Notes under the pieces: generated by a model | What the model saw: only the letters and a program-made list of their open reading frames with translations | Told to the model about the DNA's origin: nothing | The model's database searches: none | Translations under genes and position numbers: made by a program | Shown: one piece after another, positions 1 through 10,639 of the stretch | Layout of the letters: each line of letters starts with the position of its first letter | Numbering within the stretch: the first letter of the stretch is position 1 | DNA from: Undibacterium sp. Jales W-56 | GTDB lineage: Bacteria; Pseudomonadota; Gammaproteobacteria; Burkholderiales; Burkholderiaceae_D | Assembly (NCBI RefSeq): GCF_025548535.1 | Contig: NZ_JAJLQW010000002.1 | Span: 496,001-560,000 of the forward strand | Length of the DNA stretch: 64,000 nt | Reading direction: 5' to 3'

Positions 1-363
1 ACCCAGAGCATGCACCATGAAACCTTCGCGCCGATTATGTATATTGCGCGTTACACCGATCTGCAACAGGCGATCGACTGGAACAACGAAGTACCGCAAG
101 GCTTGTCCTCGTCGATCTTCACCACCGACATGCGGGAAGCAGAACGCTTCATGTCCGACAGCGGCAGCGATTGCGGCATCGCCAACGTGAATATCGGCCC
201 TTCCGGCGCAGAAATCGGCGGTGCCTTTGGTGGTGAAAAAGAAACCGGCGGCGGTCGCGAATCCGGCTCCGATTCCTGGAAAGCCTACATGCGCAGATCG
301 ACCAATACGGTCAATTACAGCAATGCCTTACCGCTCGCACAAGGCATCAGTTTCGACATCTGA
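1..363 (+). CDS. ALDH7-family aldehyde dehydrogenase, C-terminal part (5' truncated by window)
   Basis: Only the last 120 residues are visible; the frame is open from base 1 and stops with TGA at 361-363. The segment [11 protein letters not shown] followed by [19 protein letters not shown] and a [16 protein letters not shown] tail is characteristic of the ALDH7A1/piperidine-6-carboxylate (aminoadipate semialdehyde) dehydrogenase group, which oxidises the semialdehyde from lysine catabolism with NAD(P)+. The catalytic Cys and Glu lie upstream of the window, so the substrate cannot be tested here. A clear intrinsic terminator follows the stop, so this is the last gene of its transcript. Family assignment is firm; the lysine-pathway role is inferred from the subfamily signature. 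Confidence 0.85.
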   Translation, partial: TQSMHHETFAPIMYIARYTDLQQAIDWNNEVPQGLSSSIFTTDMREAERFMSDSGSDCGIANVNIGPSGAEIGGAFGGEKETGGGRESGSDSWKAYMRRSTNTVNYSNALPLAQGISFDI

Positions 364-385
364 CCAGGCCGAAATTGCAGCAATA

Positions 386-425
386 AAAAAACCGTCACGT
401 TCATAGGAACTGACGGTTTTTTATT
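386..425 (+). terminator. Intrinsic terminator after the aldehyde dehydrogenase gene
   Basis: An 8-bp perfect stem (AACCGTCA at 390-397 with TGACGGTT at 411-418) closes a 13-nt loop and runs into a T-rich tract at 415-422. An A-run precedes the left arm, so it could also act on the opposite strand. Confidence 0.85.
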
Positions 426-529
426 ACTTACAACAAATAACGACATACGACATAGTTAGGCCCCACGAGTTCGATTGCATACACTAAAATAAGCGGAGGC
501 ACGACACAACCGTCATGGATGGGGACAAA

Positions 530-1411
530 ATGACTATCAGGCAGTTGCGGAAATTATTATCAATGATCGCTATGCTGTTCTGCCTGACTGCGCCAGTAAT
601 CGCCGAGCCTGCTAAAGTCATACGCTACCCTCGCCTGTCCGCCATCGCCGATCCTCACGGCGACTACATTCTGGAACTACTGCAACTGGCGATTCAATAT
701 AGTGGCCAGCCTTTCCAGCTAGTACCGAACTCCGACCCTATGCAGCAAGCACGGGCTATCTATGAGATGGTGTCAGGGCTAGGTGGCATTGACGTCATGT
801 GGACGATGACTACCGACGAGCGGGAAGCGCAACTCATCCCGATCCGGGTGCCCATCGATAAAGGCTTGATTGGGTGGCGCATCCCCTTGCTGACTCAGAC
901 TAACGCCGAGCTATTTTGCGATATCAAATCCATCCAAGAGTTAAGTCGTTTTTCGGCGGGACAAGAATTTGACTGGCCCGATGTGCGTATTTTAAAAGCC
1001 AATCATCTGCCGGTCGAAACCTCGACCTCTTATGAACCTTTATTCAGGATGTTAAAGGCCGGTCGGTTTGATTATTTTCCACGCTCCATTTTTGAAATCA
1101 ACAAAGAACTTGAGATTCATCAAGATCTGAACTTGCACATCGATAAATACATTGTTTTACACTATCCATCGGCCCTATATTTTTTCGTCACGCCAAGAGA
1201 GCCCAAAATGGCAAAGGCATTGCAAAACGGGTTTGAAGAAATGATCAAGAATGGTAGTTTCGAAAAAACTTTCCAAAAACATTTGGGTTCCGCCATAAAA
1301 AAGGCCAACATCAAACAAAGAATCGTGATTGAACTGAAAAACCCTTTGCTTAAAACCGACAAAGCACCATTTAACCGGCCAGAACTCTGGTACCGACCAG
1401 AAGCTAAATAG
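530..1411 (+). CDS. Periplasmic substrate-binding-protein-like protein (SBP_bac_3 type)
   Basis: A 293-residue secreted protein. It has a basic N terminus (MTIRQLRKLL), a hydrophobic core and a likely cleavage after PVIAEPA. The body has the length and pattern of solute-binding domains related to amino acid binding proteins, including an aromatic-rich C-terminal lobe (YPSALYFFVT). An upstream ATG at 515 is in frame, but the start at 530 gives a cleaner signal peptide and has a purine-rich GGGGA just ahead; the GGAGG at 495-499 is too far from 515. No permease or ATPase gene is adjacent, so it is an orphan and may be sensory rather than a transporter subunit. Fold-level assignment only; ligand unknown. 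Confidence 0.7.
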   Translation: MTIRQLRKLLSMIAMLFCLTAPVIAEPAKVIRYPRLSAIADPHGDYILELLQLAIQYSGQPFQLVPNSDPMQQARAIYEMVSGLGGIDVMWTMTTDEREAQLIPIRVPIDKGLIGWRIPLLTQTNAELFCDIKSIQELSRFSAGQEFDWPDVRILKANHLPVETSTSYEPLFRMLKAGRFDYFPRSIFEINKELEIHQDLNLHIDKYIVLHYPSALYFFVTPREPKMAKALQNGFEEMIKNGSFEKTFQKHLGSAIKKANIKQRIVIELKNPLLKTDKAPFNRPELWYRPEAK

Positions 1412-1449
1412 GCCGGTGAGCAATCAACTACGCCACCCATCAATACCGC

Positions 1450-1743
1450 ATGAAAAAAGTCAAACACCATCAGGACGCGCAACAACTTGAGCAGATTCCC
1501 AATATCGGTAAAGCCTGCGCAGCAGATTTGCGCTTGCTGGGCATTCATCAGCCCGGCCAACTGAAAAGCTGCGATCCATATGCGATGTACCACGATCTCT
1601 GCATCCTGACCAATGCCAGACATGATCCCTGCGTGATCGACACCTTTATTTCTGCAGTACGATTCATGGAAGGCGCTCCTGCCCTGCCATGGTGGGATTA
1701 CACTGCGGAACGCAAAGCACATTTACTGACTCTTCCATCATGA
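1450..1743 (+). CDS. Cdd1/pathogenicity-locus family helix-hairpin-helix protein
   Basis: A 97-residue protein with a helix-hairpin-helix-like element near residues 15-40 (IPNIGKACAADLRLLGI), followed by a Y-x-D-L-C segment and a C-terminal tryptophan pair (PWWDY). This matches the small Cdd1 ('pathogenicity locus') family, whose function is not established; the HhH suggests nucleic acid contact. Its stop codon overlaps the start of the glutathione transferase gene (ATGA), and that gene overlaps the next one in the same way, so three small genes form a translationally coupled unit. Confidence 0.75.
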   Translation: MKKVKHHQDAQQLEQIPNIGKACAADLRLLGIHQPGQLKSCDPYAMYHDLCILTNARHDPCVIDTFISAVRFMEGAPALPWWDYTAERKAHLLTLPS

Positions 1744-2360
1744 TGATTAAAATTTACGGCGACATTTATTCCGGCAACTGCTACAAAATCAAACTGGCAG
1801 CAACTCAACTTCAGATCCCCCACGAATGGATCAAAATCAATATCCTGAACAAGGAAACCGAGACCGCGAGTTTTTTACAGAAAAATCCTAACGGCAAAGT
1901 CCCTTTACTCGAACTCGAAAATGGCACCTGCCTGTCTGAATCGAATGCGATTTTGCATTACCTGTCAGAGGGTTCTGCGCTGCTGCCAACCGAACGCCTG
2001 CAGCATGCGCAAGTCTTGCAATGGCTGTTCTTCGAGCAATATAGCCACGAACCGTATATCGCGACGGCACGTTATATCGTGCGCTATCTGGGGCGTCCGG
2101 CAGAACATGAAGAGCGCTTGCAACAAAAAATGGCGCCGGGCTACCATGCGCTTGATGTCATGGAGCAACATTTGACACGGCACAGCTTCTTCGTCGCGGA
2201 ACGCTACACGATTGCCGATATCGGCTTGTACGCATACACGCATGTCGCCCACGAAGGAGGCTTTGATCTGGATGCCTATCCTGCGATCAGGGCGTGGCTA
2301 CAAAGAGTCCGGCAACAAGCCGCCTATCGCGACATGCAGGCATTCGACCAACAATCATGA
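1740..2360 (+). CDS. Glutathione S-transferase family protein
   Basis: A 206-residue protein with a thioredoxin-like N-terminal domain and an all-helical C-terminal domain, the normal GST length. Visible landmarks are [12 protein letters not shown] at the active-site loop (Ser11 or Cys14 as candidate catalytic residues), GKVPLLEL with the cis-proline at residue 55, and ESNAI at 67-71, which binds the glutathione gamma-glutamyl group. A second in-frame ATG at 1743 is an alternative start. The gene overlaps both neighbours by ATGA, which fixes the start near 1740. Substrate unknown; probably detoxification. Confidence 0.9.
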   Translation: MMIKIYGDIYSGNCYKIKLAATQLQIPHEWIKINILNKETETASFLQKNPNGKVPLLELENGTCLSESNAILHYLSEGSALLPTERLQHAQVLQWLFFEQYSHEPYIATARYIVRYLGRPAEHEERLQQKMAPGYHALDVMEQHLTRHSFFVAERYTIADIGLYAYTHVAHEGGFDLDAYPAIRAWLQRVRQQAAYRDMQAFDQQS

Positions 2361-2578
2361 ATCAGCCCAAGCAAAAACCTGCACTCGAAGGCATTACACT
2401 GGAAGCCATTCTTACCCACCTGGTCGCGCAATATGGCTGGGAAGAAATGGCACAGCAAGTCAATATCCGCTGCTTTACGCTCGATCCCAGTATCAAGTCG
2501 AGCCTGAAATTTTTACGCAAAACGCCCTGGGCCAGGGAAAAAGTGGAGCAAATGTATTTGCAATCGGATGGGCGCTGA
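2357..2578 (+). CDS. VF530 family (DUF2132) small protein
   Basis: A 73-residue protein with the family hallmarks: [25 protein letters not shown] and [17 protein letters not shown] near the C terminus. VF530-family proteins are small and helical and are generally annotated as DNA-binding. The start is chosen because its ATG overlaps the GST stop (ATGA at 2357-2360); in-frame sequence upstream lies inside the GST gene. It is the last gene of the three-gene unit. Cellular role unknown. Confidence 0.85.
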   Translation: MNQPKQKPALEGITLEAILTHLVAQYGWEEMAQQVNIRCFTLDPSIKSSLKFLRKTPWAREKVEQMYLQSDGR

Positions 2579-2776
2579 CATTGTGATATTGATGCGCGTC
2601 TATCGCATTTATCCGCACAAGGGGACTTCCCAAAAGCCTTACCGCAGCACGCTTGCGCCTCTCAGGCTATAATGGCTGCCGGAAGGCGCATCTGACATAC
2701 GTCTTCCTATCCGAACATGGTTCATTCAATCGTTTCTCCCATCCCGCCCTGTCCTCCCAGATTCCGCTTTTAGCCT

Positions 2777-2801
2777 ATACCTGACAAAATTACTCAAGTT
2801 T
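2777..2801 (+). promoter_or_regulatory. IscR type-1-like operator, distal copy
   Basis: Read against the E. coli type-1 IscR consensus (ATASYYGACTRWWWYAGTCRRSTAT), this 25-bp stretch matches 22 positions by my own alignment, starting ATACCTGAC and ending TCAAGTTT. It lies 67 bp upstream of the iscR start, as expected for feedback control by [2Fe-2S]-IscR. Inferred from sequence only. Confidence 0.65.
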
Positions 2802-2804
2802 GCT

Positions 2805-2829
2805 ATACTTGAACAAAATACTCAACCAT
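2805..2829 (+). promoter_or_regulatory. IscR type-1-like operator, proximal copy, over the iscR promoter
   Basis: A second 25-bp match to the type-1 IscR consensus (21 positions by my alignment), beginning ATACTTGAA. It starts 28 bp downstream of the first. A plausible promoter overlaps it: TTGAAC at 2809-2814 and TAGAGT at 2831-2836, with a 16-bp gap. Binding here would block RNA polymerase, consistent with autorepression of the isc operon. Confidence 0.65.
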
Positions 2830-2867
2830 TTAGAGTATTGTGAATTTTCGCTTGGAGCAAACCATTC

Positions 2868-3356
2868 ATGCGCCTGACTACCAAAGGCCGTTTCGCTGTG
2901 ACAGCTATGATTGATCTGGCATTACGCCAGGACAAAGGCCCTGTCACGCTGGCTGGCATCAGCCAGAGGCAGGATATTTCCTTATCCTATCTTGAGCAGT
3001 TATTTGGCAAATTACGGCGCCACGAGATTGTCGAATCGGTGCGTGGCCCGGGCGGCGGCTATACATTGGCGCGCAAAGCCCAAAAAATTACGGTGGCGGA
3101 CATCATCATCGCCGTTGACGAACCGCTGGATGCAACGCAGTGCGGCGGCAAAGGTTCTTGTCACGGCAGCGATCACAGCAACGGCATCCACTGCATGACC
3201 CACGAACTGTGGGCGACATTGAATGTGAAGATGGTCGATTACCTGGATTCCGTCTCATTGCAAGATTTAGTGAATCAGCAGCACCAAAGAAATATAGAAA
3301 AAAATGTCGTGGTAGTACAGCACAAAACCGTACCGAATCTGCACATCGCTTCTTAA
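2868..3356 (+). CDS. iscR: Iron-sulfur cluster assembly regulator IscR
   Basis: A 162-residue Rrf2-family repressor. The N-terminal winged helix (MRLTTKGRFAVTAMIDLAL) is followed by the recognition region SYLEQLFGKLR and the wing RGPGGGYTLAR. Cluster ligands are visible as C92, C98, C109 and H112 (CGGKGSC ... CMTHELW). In E. coli the ligands are C92, C98, C104 and H107, so the loop between the second and third cysteines is five residues longer here. It is the first gene of the isc operon and sits directly behind two operator-like sites, so it probably represses its own operon when clusters are abundant. Confidence 0.96.
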   Translation: MRLTTKGRFAVTAMIDLALRQDKGPVTLAGISQRQDISLSYLEQLFGKLRRHEIVESVRGPGGGYTLARKAQKITVADIIIAVDEPLDATQCGGKGSCHGSDHSNGIHCMTHELWATLNVKMVDYLDSVSLQDLVNQQHQRNIEKNVVVVQHKTVPNLHIAS

Positions 3357-3395
3357 ACTATTCGTCTTAACCATGTCGCCATTTTGGAGTAACAC

Positions 3396-4649
3396 ATGAA
3401 TGCCCCGTTGGAAAAAAGCTTGATTGATACGATCAGGTCACCGCACTTCCCTATCTATATGGATTACTCGGCGACTACACCGGTCGACCCTCGCGTTGCC
3501 GATAAAATGATGCCGTATTTGCGTGCGCAATTCGGCAATCCGGCTTCTCGCAGTCATATGTATGGCTGGGATGCAGAAGCCGCGGTTGAAGAAGCGCGCG
3601 GTCATGTGGCCGCCTTGCTGAATGCCGACCCGCGCGAAATCGTCTGGACCTCCGGAGCAACCGAGAGCAATAACCTGGCAATCAAAGGCGCGGCGCAGTT
3701 TTACAAATCCAAAGGCAAGCACATCATCACGGTCAAGACTGAGCACAAAGCTGTGCTGGACACTGTGCGTGAGCTGGAACGTCAAGGTTTTGAAGCGACC
3801 TATCTGCAGCCGCAAGACAACGGGCTGATCACCTTGGAACAACTGAAAGCCGCGATCCGTCCCGACACGATTCTGGTATCCGTCATGTGGGTCAACAATG
3901 AAATCGGCGTGATTCAGCCGATCGCTGAAATCGGCGAACTGTGCCGTGAAAAAGGCATTGTGTTCCACTCTGATGCGGCACAGGCGACCGGCAAAGTTGT
4001 CATCGACCTGGAAAATACCAAGGTCGACCTGGTGTCTTTATCTGCCCATAAATCGTATGGGCCTAAAGGCATCGGCGCTTTGTATATCCGTCGCAAACCA
4101 CGCGTGCGCTTAGAGGCGCAAATGCACGGTGGCGGGCATGAACGCGGCTTCCGCTCCGGCACTTTGGCACCGCATCAGATCGCCGGCATGGGCGAAGCAT
4201 TCCGCCTTGCGAAAGAAGAGATGGACAGTGAGCTCTCGCATGTGAGAAGCATGCGCGATCGCCTGGCCAAAGGTTTAAGCGAAATCGAAGAAACCTATGT
4301 CAACGGCGACATGCAACATCGTGTGCCGCACAACCTGAATGTCAGCTTTAATTATGTCGAAGGCGAATCATTGATCATGGCGATCAAGGAGATCGCGGTA
4401 TCGTCCGGTTCGGCCTGTACTTCGGCCAGTCTGGAACCATCGTATGTATTGCGCGCGCTTGGTCGCAGCGATGAACTCGCGCATAGCTCGATTCGCTTCA
4501 CCATCGGTCGCTTCACGACCGAAGAAGATATTGATTTTGCGATCAACCTGCTGAAAACCAAAGTCGCCAAATTGCGCGAACTCTCGCCGTTGTGGGATAT
4601 GTATAAAGACGGGATAGACATCAGCACTATCCAATGGGCGGCACATTAA
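3396..4649 (+). CDS. iscS: Cysteine desulfurase IscS
   Basis: A 417-residue PLP-dependent class V aminotransferase-fold enzyme that removes sulfur from cysteine and passes the persulfide to IscU. K219 in [10 protein letters not shown] binds PLP, and C341 in [10 protein letters not shown] carries the persulfide. Both are shifted by 13 from E. coli because of an N-terminal extension ([18 protein letters not shown]) ahead of the usual [15 protein letters not shown] start. A good Shine-Dalgarno (GGAG at 3384-3387) supports the long start. The C-terminal tail ([13 protein letters not shown]) that docks IscU is intact. Second gene of the isc operon. Confidence 0.97.
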   Translation: MNAPLEKSLIDTIRSPHFPIYMDYSATTPVDPRVADKMMPYLRAQFGNPASRSHMYGWDAEAAVEEARGHVAALLNADPREIVWTSGATESNNLAIKGAAQFYKSKGKHIITVKTEHKAVLDTVRELERQGFEATYLQPQDNGLITLEQLKAAIRPDTILVSVMWVNNEIGVIQPIAEIGELCREKGIVFHSDAAQATGKVVIDLENTKVDLVSLSAHKSYGPKGIGALYIRRKPRVRLEAQMHGGGHERGFRSGTLAPHQIAGMGEAFRLAKEEMDSELSHVRSMRDRLAKGLSEIEETYVNGDMQHRVPHNLNVSFNYVEGESLIMAIKEIAVSSGSACTSASLEPSYVLRALGRSDELAHSSIRFTIGRFTTEEDIDFAINLLKTKVAKLRELSPLWDMYKDGIDISTIQWAAH

Positions 4650-4710
4650 TTTCGCGCAGACTGCGTAGTTTGCATTAAGTTGCATTAACAAATTTGTCAG
4701 GAGCATCAAA

Positions 4711-5106
4711 ATGGCTTACTCAGAAAAAGTGTTGGATCACTACGAAAATCCACGTAATGTCGGCGCATTCGACAAAGGTGACGACACTATCGGCACTGGC
4801 ATGGTCGGTGCACCAGCCTGCGGCGACGTCATGAAATTGCAAATCAAGGTCGGTGCGAATGGCATTATCGAAGATGCGAAGTTCAAGACCTATGGCTGCG
4901 GTTCCGCGATTGCCTCATCCTCTCTGGTAACAGAATGGGTCAAAGGCAAAACGCTGGATCAAGCGCTGGACATCAAGAACACCCAGATCGCGGAAGAACT
5001 TGCTTTGCCACCGGTCAAAATCCATTGCTCGATTTTGGCAGAAGACGCGATCAAGGCTGCCGTACTCGATTACAAAACCAAGCACGGCACAGAACAAAGC
5101 GCCTGA
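4711..5106 (+). CDS. iscU: Fe-S cluster scaffold IscU
   Basis: A 131-residue scaffold on which [2Fe-2S] clusters are built from IscS-derived sulfur. The three conserved cysteines C37, C63 and C106 are present, with D39 and H105. The LPPVK motif (99-103) recognised by the HscA chaperone is intact. Length matches the family. It lies 61 bp after iscS in the operon and is followed closely by iscA. Confidence 0.97.
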   Translation: MAYSEKVLDHYENPRNVGAFDKGDDTIGTGMVGAPACGDVMKLQIKVGANGIIEDAKFKTYGCGSAIASSSLVTEWVKGKTLDQALDIKNTQIAEELALPPVKIHCSILAEDAIKAAVLDYKTKHGTEQSA

Positions 5107-5133
5107 TTTTTTGCATCAAGTATCGGAACCATC

Positions 5134-5457
5134 ATGGCAATTACATTGACAGAAAAAGCGGCCAAACACGTCAGCCGCTATATGGAAAGACGTGGCAAGG
5201 GTATCGGTCTGCGCTTTGGTGTGCGCACGACCGGCTGCTCTGGCATGGCTTATAAACTTGAATACGTCGATGAAGTCGGCAGTGATGACCAGGTGTTTGA
5301 ATCGCATGGCGTGAAAGTTTTTGTCGATCCGAAAAGCTTGCCCTACATCGATGGCACCGAGCTCGATTTCGCACGCGAAGGATTGAACGAGGGCTTCAAA
5401 TTCTACAATCCGAACGTCAAAGATGAATGCGGCTGTGGCGAAAGCTTCCGTATTTAA
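5134..5457 (+). CDS. iscA: Iron-sulfur assembly protein IscA (A-type carrier)
   Basis: A 107-residue A-type carrier that binds iron or an assembled cluster and delivers it to apoproteins. The three conserved cysteines are C35 (TTGCSGMAY) and C99/C101 (ECGCGESF), and the family length is normal. The gene sits 27 bp after iscU, in the standard operon position. Confidence 0.96.
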   Translation: MAITLTEKAAKHVSRYMERRGKGIGLRFGVRTTGCSGMAYKLEYVDEVGSDDQVFESHGVKVFVDPKSLPYIDGTELDFAREGLNEGFKFYNPNVKDECGCGESFRI

Positions 5458-5485
5458 AGTACAGAGATAGAAAGTTAGTTAGCGG

Positions 5486-5998
5486 ATGCAGAATCATTTC
5501 GAGCTGTTCCAGTTACCGCAGCAATTTGCACTGGATCAGGCCAAGCTGGATACCGCTTATCGCGAGGTGCAAGGCAAGGTACATCCTGATAAATTTGTGC
5601 AGGCGAGCGATGCCGAAAAACGCGTCGCCATGCAATGGGCAACCCGCGCAAATGAAGCCTATCAAACCTTAAAAAAGCCTTTGAAGCGCGCCAAGTATCT
5701 ATGCGAATTGCAAGGCGTCGATTTACAGACCGAATCCAATACCAGCATGCCCGCCGCTTTCCTGATGCAGCAAATGGAATGGCGCGAAGCCTTCGACGAT
5801 GCGCGGCAGGCGAGCGATGTGCAAGCGATGGACCAGCTGGAAAATGAATTAAGAGCCGCACTCAAGCAACAACTCGATCTGGTCGGAACAACACTCGATA
5901 TGCATGACTACCGCTTGGCCGCACAGCAGATTCGCGCCTGTATGTTTCTTGAAAAATTCATTGCCGATATTTCCGACATTGCAGCCTTGGAAGACTAA
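5486..5998 (+). CDS. hscB: Co-chaperone HscB
   Basis: A 170-residue J-type co-chaperone that binds IscU, brings it to HscA and stimulates HscA ATPase. The N-terminal J domain has the HPD motif at residues 33-35 (KVHPDKF). The C-terminal helical domain (about 90-165) carries the IscU-binding face. It lies 28 bp after iscA and directly before hscA. Confidence 0.96.
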   Translation: MQNHFELFQLPQQFALDQAKLDTAYREVQGKVHPDKFVQASDAEKRVAMQWATRANEAYQTLKKPLKRAKYLCELQGVDLQTESNTSMPAAFLMQQMEWREAFDDARQASDVQAMDQLENELRAALKQQLDLVGTTLDMHDYRLAAQQIRACMFLEKFIADISDIAALED

Positions 5999-6103
5999 TC
6001 GTGATATTCGCCGAGTCAATTTCGATCAGGTAATTTCGAATAACCTGGCAATTTTTTAAATTGCCCTATTTTGTTGATGGTTCGCCATCGCCACCATACC
6101 ATC

Positions 6104-7966
<1,863 letters not shown>

Positions 7967-8033
7967 GCCATCGCGCATCATCCCGGCATCGAATGATGAC
8001 GCCATATTGAATGAAGAAAGAATTGAGATAGCC

Positions 8034-8372
8034 ATGCCCCAAATTATCGTATTACCCCATCCGGTTTTGTGCCCCGAAGGCACCGTGATCGATGCGCCGG
8101 AAGGCAAGTCCTTGTGCGAAGCTTTGGTCGAAAGCGATGTCGAAATCGAGCATGCCTGTGAAATGTCTTGCGCCTGCACCACCTGTCACGTGGTCATCCG
8201 TGAAGGCTTCAAGTCGCTGAATGAATCGACGGATGATGAAGAGGATTTGCTGGATGCCGCCTGGGGATTAGAAGCGACTTCGCGCCTGTCGTGCCAGGTT
8301 AAGCTGGGCAAGGAAGACATCACGATCGAAATCCCGAAATACACGATCAATCACGCTCGTGAGAATCACTAA
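8034..8372 (+). CDS. fdx: ISC system [2Fe-2S] ferredoxin
   Basis: A 112-residue adrenodoxin-type ferredoxin. Cluster ligands are C42, C48, C51 and C87 (HACEMSCACTTCH and LSCQV), with the extra conserved C46 seen in isc ferredoxins. It supplies electrons for cluster assembly on IscU. The start at 8034 gives the usual MPQIIVLPH N terminus; in-frame codons further up lie within hscA. Seventh gene of the operon. Confidence 0.96.
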   Translation: MPQIIVLPHPVLCPEGTVIDAPEGKSLCEALVESDVEIEHACEMSCACTTCHVVIREGFKSLNESTDDEEDLLDAAWGLEATSRLSCQVKLGKEDITIEIPKYTINHARENH

Positions 8373-8408
8373 GCTACCTGCCGTAACCATCAACATCAGG
8401 AGACGAAC

Positions 8409-8603
8409 ATGAAATGGATAGACACTTTTCAAATCGCAGAAGCCTTGTACGACAAGTTTCCTGATATCGATCCGCTAAAGATACGCTTCACTGACCTGCA
8501 TCGCTGGGTCTGCGAACTCGATGGATTTGACGATGATCCGAATCATTCTGGCGAAAAAATTCTGGAAGCCATACAGATGGCATGGATAGAAGAAACCAGA
8601 TAA
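8409..8603 (+). CDS. iscX: Fe-S assembly adaptor IscX (YfhJ)
   Basis: A 64-residue acidic protein of normal IscX length (MKWIDTFQIAEALYDKFPD ... FTDLHRWVCELDGF). IscX binds IscS and iron and modulates the rate of cluster formation. AGGAGA sits just before the start. It closes the isc operon; no clear intrinsic terminator follows. Confidence 0.95.
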   Translation: MKWIDTFQIAEALYDKFPDIDPLKIRFTDLHRWVCELDGFDDDPNHSGEKILEAIQMAWIEETR

Positions 8604-8851
8604 CTTTCGGTAAGTTGTTAAAACACGCAAAACGCCACAGCGATCTCACTCGCATCTTGCCTAAGCGTACAAAATATTTTATTATCAACAAGCCTTCAGT
8701 ATGGATGCTGTGAAGCGGCATATATATCGTCTGGCTTGGAGGATAGACGCATGCAAGTCCGCGTTCTCTGGTTTGACGCTGACACGTCATTCACGCTACG
8801 AGAAACGTCTCCAGCACTCGCTAACAAGAAGTGATGTACAAGGATCTTGCA

Positions 8852-10462
8852 ATGCAGTTTCGACATCTCCTATCTGCGATCCGCAGCCAGCTCACACTCA
8901 GGCTAGCCATCATTCTTGCTGTTGTATTCGGTCTTCTCGCCCCCTTTGTCGTTCTAATCCCGTATTACCAAAGCAGTATTGAACGCGTCGCGCACGAGCG
9001 AACTGACGCGGACCACAAACGACTAGCCGATATTCTCGCAGTGATCCTGAGTGAACCACTGTGGCAAATCACCCCTGAAATCGCCAACATCTCCAGCGAA
9101 GTGGTGTACTCGGATCCGCGCGTCGCAGAAATTCGGGTCGTTACCCTGCCCGACCACAAAGAATTCATCAAAAACAATGTCCGCAGAAAATCTCAGGAAG
9201 GTCCGTTTAAGGTCGAAAAACGCCAGATTAAGCATGGTGAGCAGGTTATTGGTGAAGTAGAACTGACGCTCGCAGAAGACATTCTGCGCGACAATCTGGC
9301 TTCGGAATTTAAACGCTATGCCAGCTCCGCCTTAGTTTCCCTGGTCGTTGCCGTGGTATTTATTTTGATGGTTTTGCAATGGCGGCTAGTCGAGCCCATC
9401 AAATTATTGATGGGCGAATCCGATCGCCTCGCTAACGGCCAGCTCAATGAGCCTATTTCACTCAAACGTGAAGATGAACTCGGCCGTTTAGCCCTCAGTC
9501 TGGAAGCCACCAGGCAAGCCTTGCAGCGTTCCTTCTCCGAACTCGAAGTCAAGAATCAGCAATTGCTTGAATACTCCGGTACGCTGGAATCCAAAGTCAG
9601 GCAGCGCACTCAGGAACTCGAAACGGTAAATCTGACCTTAGAAACAGCCCTGAGCAACGTCAACAGCGCACAAAATGAATTGGCACGTATTGAGCGCATG
9701 GCGGCACTCGGCTCCATGGTTGCCGGCGTCGCGCATGAATTGAATACGCCGCTTGGCAATTGCCTACTGGTCGCCAGCACACTGGAAGAAGAAACCCGCC
9801 ACCTGAATCAAATGATGGATGAAGGCGCTATGCGTAAATCGAGCCTGACGCGCTACGCGGCGATGGCCAGCGAATCCACCAAGTTGCTTTTGCGCGGCCT
9901 GCAGCATGCTGCACGTCTGGTCGGCGATTTCAAGCAAGTCGCGGTTGATCAATCGAGCGCGCAAAGACGCCAGTTTGGTTTGCTGATCATGCTGCAAGAA
10001 TTGGTCGCCCTGTTGAATTCGAGTTTGCGCAAAACACCTTTCACGCTGGAAATCGATATTCCTGCCGACATTGAACTCGACAGCTATCCCGGTCCACTCG
10101 GCCAGGTATTTACGAATCTGGTGAACAACGCGGTATCGCATGGTCTGGATGGTTGCACCGAAGGTCATATGCGTTGCGTGGCGCAGCGCCAGGGAGATCA
10201 TGTGCTGATCGTATTTGAAGACAATGGCAAGGGCATTCCGCCGGATATCATTAAACGCATTTTTGAGCCTTTTTTTACCACCAAATTCGGCCAGGGCGGC
10301 AGCGGTCTAGGGCTGTCTATCACCTTCAACATCATCAACAATGTGCTGGGTGGCGAAATTCGCGTCATCAGCGCCGTCGGTCAAGGCACTCGTTTTGAGA
10401 TCAGCATCCCACTGGTTGCGCCAGGCCAGACCGAGTCCCACGATCCTTTGTTGAATAACTAA
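8852..10462 (+). CDS. Membrane sensor histidine kinase (orphan)
   Basis: A 536-residue kinase. TM1 is at about 16-38, a periplasmic sensor at about 40-155, TM2 at about 158-178 and a HAMP linker at 179-232. A coiled coil (about 225-280) leads to the H-box MVAGVAHELNTPLGN with phosphoacceptor H295, and HATPase_c boxes follow (NLVNNAVSHG, DNGKGIPPDI, GGSGLGLSI). The ATG at 8852 is preferred because AAGGA at 8840-8844 is a proper ribosome site; a GTG at 8831 and an ATG at 8834 are alternatives. No response regulator gene is adjacent, and the signal is unknown. Confidence 0.9.
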   Translation: MQFRHLLSAIRSQLTLRLAIILAVVFGLLAPFVVLIPYYQSSIERVAHERTDADHKRLADILAVILSEPLWQITPEIANISSEVVYSDPRVAEIRVVTLPDHKEFIKNNVRRKSQEGPFKVEKRQIKHGEQVIGEVELTLAEDILRDNLASEFKRYASSALVSLVVAVVFILMVLQWRLVEPIKLLMGESDRLANGQLNEPISLKREDELGRLALSLEATRQALQRSFSELEVKNQQLLEYSGTLESKVRQRTQELETVNLTLETALSNVNSAQNELARIERMAALGSMVAGVAHELNTPLGNCLLVASTLEEETRHLNQMMDEGAMRKSSLTRYAAMASESTKLLLRGLQHAARLVGDFKQVAVDQSSAQRRQFGLLIMLQELVALLNSSLRKTPFTLEIDIPADIELDSYPGPLGQVFTNLVNNAVSHGLDGCTEGHMRCVAQRQGDHVLIVFEDNGKGIPPDIIKRIFEPFFTTKFGQGGSGLGLSITFNIINNVLGGEIRVISAVGQGTRFEISIPLVAPGQTESHDPLLNN

Positions 10463-10493
10463 GCTCAGCACCGAATTGGAATAAGCAATCAAC

Positions 10494-10514
10494 ATATACT
10501 CCTGACCAGTATAT
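10494..10514. promoter_or_regulatory. Inverted repeat between the kinase gene and thyA
   Basis: A perfect 7-bp inverted repeat, ATATACT and AGTATAT, with a 7-nt spacer (CCTGACC). The geometry suits a dimeric regulator operator. No matching factor can be named from the sequence. Confidence 0.35.
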
Positions 10515-10565
10515 TTCCAAAACCCAATCAAAAACTGCCGATTCAGCATCATCCCTTTAAAAAAT

Positions 10566-10590
10566 CAGGGGAGTATCTGTCAAACCCCTG
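10566..10590 (+). promoter_or_regulatory. GC-rich hairpin upstream of thyA
   Basis: CAGGGG (10566-10571) pairs with CCCCTG (10585-10590) around a 13-nt loop. No T-run follows, so it is not a typical terminator. A TACAAT at 10609-10614 could be the thyA -10 box. Confidence 0.35.
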
Positions 10591-10639
10591 CTAATCGCGA
10601 ATACCCGTTACAATCTCACAAATTTTTTCAAAGCTGATC

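Noticed and set aside
2668..2673. Perfect TATAAT between the VF530 gene and iscR
   Set aside because: No -35 box at 16-18 bp and no gene or clear RNA structure follows; the promoter closer to iscR explains the operon better.
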